Shown one piece after another: positions 59,001-64,000 of a stretch of DNA of 64,000 bases. The notes below the pieces were generated by a model. The model was given only the letters and a program-made list of their open reading frames with translations. It was not told where the DNA came from and searched no databases. How positions within the stretch are numbered: position 1 is the stretch's first letter; the number at the start of each line of letters is the position of its first letter. Origin of the DNA: Mya arenaria (Eukaryota > Mollusca > Bivalvia > Myida > Myidae); assembly GCF_026914265.1 (NCBI RefSeq), contig NC_069125.1:75641546-75705545 (forward strand), given 5' to 3'. The translations under genes were made by a program, and so were the position numbers.

Positions 59001-59642
59001 GGAAATACCGCCTTGAAAACATCGCCTTGCCATTCAAACAGAAATCTCCTAAAGACATCTTATGATATAGAATTGTATTTGTCACATTTGAAATATTGTA
59101 CCTTTAACTTGAAATGCTAATTAAATGTATTGGTTTTATTAGGAGAGTCAATACCAATCCGGTTGTTCCTGAGTGGGTATGAGTTGACGCCGACGATGCG
59201 TGACATCAACAAGAAGTTCTCTGTACGTTACTACCTGAACCTGGTCCTTGTAGATGAGGAGGAACGCCGATACTTCAAACAGCAGGTAAATGGGTTAGAC
59301 AGCACTTTAATATAAGAATGCTTACTGTTATTGATTGTTGCCTGAATGAAAAATTGTACTGCAAAGTCATAATGTATGGTAAAGACACCTTGTACAATAA
59401 AAATAAAGGATTGATGAAGGGAAATGGCAGAAGAGTATTTATAGCAGTTTAAGATAATAAGATGTTATGTTTTTTTACAGGAGATCACTATTTTCCGAAA
59501 AGCGGATAAGGTTCGTAAACCAATGACCCAAGGTCACCAGACCCACCGGTCCATGATGCAGCATGCCAGCAATCCTGCAAGGGAGCCTGTTGAAACTCCC
59601 GACCAGGAGAAGAACTCGAGCGACAAGGAGGAGACAGAATGA
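47013..59642 (+). CDS. VPS26B: Retromer subunit VPS26 (B-type), complete, with alternative exon 6
   Basis: Exons: 47013-47015 (proposed lone ATG), 49508-49651, 52443-52518, 54095-54251, 54868-55032, 6a 55272-55378 or 6b 56558-56664, 58912-58980, 59143-59285, 59481-59642; 1,026 nt, 341 residues with one exon 6, all in phase. Protein: SFFGFGQSAEVEIHLDG, EHQGIKIEFIGQI, ELYYDRGNHHEF, VEKPYESYTGANVRLRYFL, SIKMEVGIEDCLHIEFEYNK, IAKYEIMDGAPVRGESIPIR, KKFSVRYYLNLVLVDEEERR. This is nearly collinear with human VPS26B (336) and closer to it than to VPS26A. VPS26 is the arrestin-fold subunit that joins VPS35 and helps select cargo for endosome-to-Golgi/plasma-membrane recycling. The Ser/Glu-rich tail (KNSSDKEETE) is divergent, as usual. 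Introns 2, 3 and 6 are loaded with repeats. Confidence 0.95.
48878..49060. repeat. 60-bp tandem repeat, three units
   Basis: Three near-identical units containing GGTGTGAGGCTCCAACCTTT and GGTTGACTTGTTGAATCACA in VPS26 intron 1. The unit is divisible by three, so both strands stay open; not a gene. Confidence 0.9.
49788..51120. mobile_element. Inner TA-duplicating TIR element
   Basis: Ends CTGGTTGAGAAGCAGTGTCC and GGAAACTGCTTCTCAACCAG are inverted and flanked by TA (49,786-49,787 and 51,121-51,122). It is inserted inside the left terminal repeat of the larger element. A partial internal copy of the end (gagaagcagtttccgaca) occurs at about 50,498. It carries a further insertion, 49,865-50,359. 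Confidence 0.85.
49865..50359. mobile_element. Innermost hAT-like element, 5-bp target duplication
   Basis: Ends CAGGGCTTTTTCTATAG and GGGTAGAAAAAGCCCTG, flanked by TAAGA (49,860-49,864 and 50,360-50,364). Contains a poly(A)-poly(T) palindrome at about 49,964-50,006. 495 bp, non-coding. Confidence 0.85.
51494..51785 (+). mobile_element. tRNA-headed SINE 2 with 13-bp target duplication
   Basis: Head: A-box-like TTAGCTCAATCGGTAGAGCG, anticodon-loop-like CTCTGAA, B-box GGTTTGATTCC and a GTCCGCC/GGCGGAC pairing of the ends. Body contains CACCCAGTACTGGTTCTGCC, the block shared with SINE 1. Tail is (CCA)n-like. Perfect duplications ATAATCGTACAGT flank it (51,481-51,493 and 51,786-51,798). The related element at 57,183-58,100 has the undivided site. 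A tRNA scanner may call the head a tRNA; it is a SINE. Confidence 0.93.
53370..53690. repeat. 26/18-bp minisatellite in VPS26 intron 3
   Basis: Units AACATGGTCAAAATCAGC with or without AAATTGGC, about 13 in all. All three plus frames are open, giving QNQQIGNMVK-type polypeptides that are artefacts. Confidence 0.93.
55125..55275 (+). repeat. Tandem repeat carrying exon 6a acceptor copies
   Basis: About five degenerate ~30-bp units of 'atttaattgctcttaagatacca'. The last unit supplies the acceptor and first bases of exon 6a (cttaag|atacca), so decoy acceptors stand upstream of the real one. Confidence 0.75.
55272..55378 (+). CDS. VPS26B: VPS26 alternative exon 6a
   Basis: 107 nt, acceptor cttaag|ATACC, donor GCAG|GTATAC, entering with two leftover nucleotides of a Lys codon and leaving one, exactly as exon 6b. 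It encodes the same first 20 residues after the Lys as 6b (YHLKDV...RIKI), then RYMELAIVRREVTGA instead of KHMEIQIIKRESTGT. Including both 6a and 6b would shift the frame, so they should be mutually exclusive. Protein position about 182-218, at the start of the C-terminal arrestin half. The polypyrimidine tract is weak. Without splicing the frame runs on 34 codons to a stop. Confidence 0.8.
55593..56199. mobile_element. MITE between exons 6a and 6b
   Basis: Ends ATGCCCCCGAAG and CTTCGGGGGCAT are inverted. The interior has 'ccgttgtctgtccgtccatg' and repeats of 'aaaataacttgccac...gacatacaagac'. Non-coding; target duplication unclear (T-rich flank). Confidence 0.75.
56558..56664 (+). CDS. VPS26B: VPS26 exon 6b (canonical form)
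   Basis: 107 nt, acceptor gtggcag|GTACC, donor ACAG|GTGAAT. KHMEIQIIKRESTGT is almost the human VPS26B sequence (KHMEIDIIKRETTGT), so this is the likely default exon, and 6a is the derived or specialised one. Confidence 0.9.
57025..58708. mobile_element. TIR element hosting copy 2 in VPS26 intron 6
   Basis: Inverted ends CCAAATAAAAAAATAGGTSTG followed by TTTCAGGTWAC, about 35 bp alike. The outer copy 2 element (57,183-58,100) is inserted inside. Target duplication not resolved. Confidence 0.7.
57183..58100. mobile_element. TA-duplicating TIR element, copy 2 (inverted)
   Basis: Starts TA|CCGTACTTCACCTTAGAG and ends CTTAAGGTGAATTACG. It is the reverse orientation of the element at 49,773-52,230 and has no SINE: its sequence reads straight through ATAATCGTACAGT (minus strand, near 57,690), marking the pre-insertion site. 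Confidence 0.8.
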
Positions 59643-61880
59643 TCTCCATGGAAACCAACACTTTGTGGGCTGTTGCAATATAGAACACTGTGAACATTGT
59701 TAGACATCCAGATATGGTTTCAATGACCTGATAGGCTCAAACAACGTGGGTGAAATGTAGCAAAGATTTTTCAAAATTAATAATGATGACTGTAAATTTG
59801 AATTCTCCATCTTAAAACTTACTGTAATATACTAAGCCTGTTGCAATCCTGAAGCACATTGCTTGTTTGTAAAGGTATGGTTATCAAACACATTGTTTCA
59901 AACTTAATATAATTGCTAAATGATTGTATGCTTGGTTTACTAGTGTATATACCACTTGTTTCTGAGGCAACAATGATTATTTTAGCGTGCTGTCAAACGT
60001 TACCTTATTCAAGAACCTTGCCTATACTTGATATATGCATGAACATTTAAACCAGTGGGGTTTCAGAGTACTGAAAGCAAGAAAACGTTTTACCTGCAAG
60101 GATCTTAACAATGAATGTTTGTGTTCTTGTGTATACAGTTAGTGCTAACATACTTTCTAGTCTTTCAGCCTCTATAAATGTCATAGCATTAACAAAAATC
60201 AGATATCAGAGCTGTTTATAAGACAATGCTGCAATATTCCAGAGAGATTTGGTTTCTAATTTCATAAGCGCACACACTCTCGCACACATTATCCTAAACT
60301 CTTCAAATAAGCTGTTTATTTCTTGGGCTTAAAAACCTGAAAATCGCTGCCACAACATGTTTTAATTCCAGGTGAAGAACAAAAATTCAAAATGTCATAT
60401 GTTCACCAGCTCAAGATATTAACAAATGCTTCCATTTTTGTTTGGAATGGAAACAAAAGATCTATGTAAAAAAATATCAATATTTTCCCGCACTTAAAAT
60501 TTCTCTATTTCATGTTTGTACAACGTATTGGTTACCGTTAACTCATTTTTACCATTCATATTTGATGTTATGTTGTCTTGTAAAAAAAAAGATTTGAAAT
60601 TCATCCAGGTTATTGTTGAAAGCTTATTTGTTATGATTGGACTTTCATTTACTAAATTGAAGGTTACGCCATTGTGTGGTGATTTTTGAAAATTACTATA
60701 GTTTTATTCAACATAATAAAATGCATCAATAGCATATTGGTGAACTAACAACAGTAACCATATGTACAGCTAATGTAGACACAAATATTACATGCATTAC
60801 TTCTTTCAAAAACCATGCAAATTATGAAAGCTTATTTTGTAGATAAATGGCAACCCATTTATGCAAATGTAATATTCAGGATTGTTTATACTTCCAATGG
60901 ACTCATTCTGTTGTTTAATTCCTCTAGAAAATTGCTGTTATTAATTTGCAGTATAATAATGACTTTGTTGTGTTAGTATGCATGCTATTCATTTGAATGA
61001 TGTCGCCAGCATATCATGGCAGATATATAGGGGTCAGATTGTCTGCACCGTCCAGGTCACACTTTTATTTCTGCTCACTTAATTGAGCATTTCTCATCCA
61101 ATCTTTACCAAATGTGGTCACATTGATGAAGGACATAATGTCACAGCCATGTTTGAATAACAAAATTCACTGGTGAGTAGTGGTCCTTGAATTGTCAACA
61201 ATAATAAAATAAAACGTAGTATAAGGAGGCAACAACTTCACGATAACATGGTACAGATACATGTACTGTTGCTTGCAGAAGCCACTTGGTTAATAAAAAA
61301 ACCTTATTTCCTTAGTTGTGGAAATACACCCACATGGTATGTTCCACGCGATTCTCCTTGTTGACAGTGAATTGAAAAAAAAACCCATTGGCTTGTCAAA
61401 TAGTTAATTTTTAAGTTTCTGATCTGCAAGTTATTCTAGTGCTTTGATAACTGTATTTCTCCAGCTCAAATCTTTCTGCCTCAACACTCATTAAAATAAC
61501 TTTGAACATCAGCCAAATTCAATGTTTCAAAGTCAACTTAGTTTAAAAAAAAATATATGTAGAAAGAACACTGACATAAACTGACATAAACGTTATAAGA
61601 GTAAATATTTTCCTTGTGCATCTCAAATCTATTTTATTTTAAAGAAGGTTCTTATTAAGACTAAACTGTTTGACAGCGAACGCATCACTGCTGTGCTCTT
61701 GGAAATGTTAAATTGTTTTGTTATCAGTGTTTGCGTTACATCTTAGTAAAGAAGACTTTTGTTAGGTCAAGATTATTCGGTTATCTTGCTTTAAGACACA
61801 ATTAGTTGACAAGAGGTTTCAAGGTGAAGTCTTATAAATGTGATTGTTTAAATAAACTCGGAAGAATTATACAGGAGTAT
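59643..61880 (+). other. VPS26 3' UTR and flank
   Basis: No further gene. AATAAA-type hexamers occur near 60,714 (ataataaaatgc) and 61,850; which one ends the transcript cannot be told. Confidence 0.4.
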
Positions 61881-61881
61881 T

Positions 61882-62665
61882 GTAGCTTTGGTGTAGTTCC
61901 CTCCTGACCATGCTGTAGTTTCCTCCTGACTATGCTGTAGTTTCCTCCTGACTATGCTGTAGTTTCCTCCTGACTATGCTGTAGTTCCCTCCTGACTATG
62001 CTGTAGTTCCCTCCTGACTATGCTGTAGTTCCCTCCTGACCATGCTGTAGTTCCCTCCTGACTATGCTGTAGTTCCCTCCTGACTATGCTGTAGTTCCCT
62101 CCTGACTATGCTGTAGTTCCCTCCTGACCATGCTGTAGTTCCCTCCTGACCATGCTGTAGTTCCCTCCTGACTATGCTGTAGTTCCCTCCTGACCATGCT
62201 GTAGTTCCCTCCTGACTATGCTGTAGTTCCCTCCTGACCATGCTGTAGTTCCCTCCTGACCATGCTGTAGTTCCCTCCTGACTATGCTGTAGTTCCCTCC
62301 TGACTATGCTGTAGTTCCCTCCTGACTATGCTGTAGTTCCCTCCTGACTATGCTGTAGTTCCCTCCTGACTATGCTGTAGTTCCCTCCTGACCATGCTGT
62401 AGTTCCCTCCTGACTATGCTGTAGTTCCCTCCTGACCATGCTGTAGTTCCCTCCTGACTATGCTGTAGTTCCCTCCTGACCATGCTGTAGTTTCCTCCTG
62501 ACTATGCTGTAGTTCCCTCCTGACTATGCTGTAGTTCCCCCCTGACTATGCTGTAGTTCCCTCCTGACCATGCTGTAGTTCCCTCCTGACTATGCTGTAG
62601 TTCCCTCCTGACTATGCTGTAGTTCCCTCCTGACTATGCTGTAGTTCCCTCCTGACCGTGCAAGT
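61882..62665. repeat. 22-bp minisatellite, about 35 units
   Basis: Head-to-tail GTAGTTCCCTCCTGACTATGCT units, highly uniform apart from a TATG/CATG variant and an occasional TTTCC. Downstream of VPS26. Confidence 0.95.
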
Positions 62666-63244
62666 GTAGATTGTTCATGTGTACAAGCATTCCAGTATTC
62701 ATTGTCACATTTCATGTTCATCACTGTAGTGTATGGGCTTCATAAAAGATGGATTCAGATTGATTCTTATCGCATAATGATTGATGTTTCAAGTTTGTGA
62801 AATTTTAAAACCATAAAAAAACAATTTTTAAAGTGTTGCATCTTAGAGTTTGTTGTTTGTAATGAGTAAATGTGTTGTTGTGTTTATTTTATAATACAGA
62901 AACTATGAGAAGTTGCATATTTCTCACAGTTTGGTATATGAAATATACATTGAGAATTATGCTGTCACAGTGATAAAAAATAGCATGCAAGCATAGAACT
63001 TTTTATTGAACAAATGTACTTGATATGGATTTAAGTGTAAACATTTGTTTATATGTATTATTGTATTATATGACAAAATCATGTTACATGCATAAAACCA
63101 TTGATGAAATACGTTATTTATAAAAAGTAAATAAATATTAATTGATTTTGATGTTCGCATATCATTCATCCCCCATGAACATCGACGATGTATATGATTT
63201 TTTTACAATTATATCTTTTATTTATATGTTGTCGGTACTTTGAG

Positions 63245-63905
63245 TGAGTGGTTCAAGGAATTGTGATATACATAGTACTTGGACTGTGGTTCAAGGTATT
63301 GTGATAATCTTGGTCAGTGGTTCAAGTAATTGAGATATACATAGAACTTGGACTGTGGTTCAAGGTATTGTGCTAATCTTGGTCAGTGGTTCAAGGTATT
63401 GTGATATACATAGTACTTGGTGTGTGGTTCAAGGTATTGTGATAATCTTCATCAGTGGTTCAAGGTATTGTGATATACACAGTACTTGGACTGTGGCTCA
63501 AGGTATTGTGATAATCTTGATCAGTGGTTCAAGGAATTGAGATATACATAGTACTTGGACTGTGGCTCAAGGTATTGTGATAATCTTGATCAGTGGTTCA
63601 AGGTATTGTGATATACACAGTACTTGGACTGTGGATCAAGGTATTGTGATAATCTTGGTCAGTGGTTCAAGGTATTATGGTATACATTGTACTTGGTCTG
63701 TGGTTCAAGGTATTGTGATAATCTTGGTCAGTGGCTCAAGGTAGTGTGGTATACATTGTACTTGGTCTGTGGTTCACGATATTTTGATAATGTTGGTCAG
63801 TGGGTCAATGTATTGTGAAATACTTGGTCAGTGGTTCCAGGTATTGTGAGATACTTTGTCAAATACTTGGTCAGTGGTTCCAGGTATTGTGAGATATTTT
63901 TAGAC
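63245..63905. repeat. ~69-bp higher-order minisatellite
   Basis: Units of about 69 bp made of two ~34-bp halves, both starting GTGGTTCAAGGTATTGTGAT; one half ends ATACATAGTACTTGGACT, the other AATCTTGGTCA. The near-23-codon period keeps frames open; not coding. Confidence 0.9.
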
Positions 63906-64000
63906 CTTGAGCTGCCAATTGACCCTGCTCCCCCCTAGGGGGAATTTTGAAGGTTATGATTTTCTTAAAGCTTAAGCAAAACGCCACAAAATGAGATATG

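Noticed and set aside
63355-63818. Open frames with repeated GIVIILISGSRYCD
   Set aside because: The 69-bp period is divisible by three; these are products of the tandem repeat.

Overview
The window looks like a bivalve mollusc chromosome. It is AT-rich, has short exons split by GT-AG introns, and carries repeats typical of bivalves: pearl-like tandem-core elements, tRNA-headed SINEs with a shared central block, TTAA- and TA-flanked MITEs, and many minisatellites. The species cannot be named from the sequence alone. No prokaryotic, viral or CRISPR feature was found.

Layout. (1) 1-4,132: repeats (a foldback MITE, a 31-bp minisatellite, a pearl-like element holding a SINE). (2) 4,133-10,906, minus: the 5' part of a CLN3 (battenin) gene; its 3' exons lie beyond the left edge. 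(3) 15,013-17,289, plus: a complete six-exon gene for a secreted FG-GAP/VCBS protein. (4) 18,843-22,617, minus: a 5'-truncated, decayed LINE. (5) 24,115-24,925: a hAT-like TIR element. (6) 27,526-30,180, plus: a small four-exon helix-loop-helix gene with a degenerate basic region. (7) 32,373-33,224, minus: a CBR1-like short-chain dehydrogenase lacking the catalytic Tyr and Lys. (8) 35,815-39,647, minus: the spliceosomal protein SNF/U1A/U2B''. (9) 40,330-46,719: three terminal-repeat elements in an otherwise gene-poor stretch. (10) 47,013-59,642, plus: the retromer subunit VPS26 (B-type). (11) 59,643-64,000: 3' flank and two large minisatellites.

The genes are ordinary, unrelated eukaryotic genes and do not form a pathway. 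CLN3 and VPS26 both act in endosome/lysosome traffic, but their sharing a window is probably chance.

The best new observations are: a duplicated, equal-length VPS26 exon that should be spliced mutually exclusively (13 of the first 20 matching codons differ silently); a VPS26 first coding exon that is probably a lone ATG before a GC-AG intron; a nest of four transposable elements in VPS26 intron 2, with a SINE-free 'empty site' in an inverted relative in another intron of the same gene; a reductase-fold protein without its catalytic Tyr/Lys; several CAG...CTG TIR elements with 5-6-bp target duplications; and a 59-bp foldback insertion with perfect 10-bp flanking repeats. I did not find a wholly new multi-gene system.
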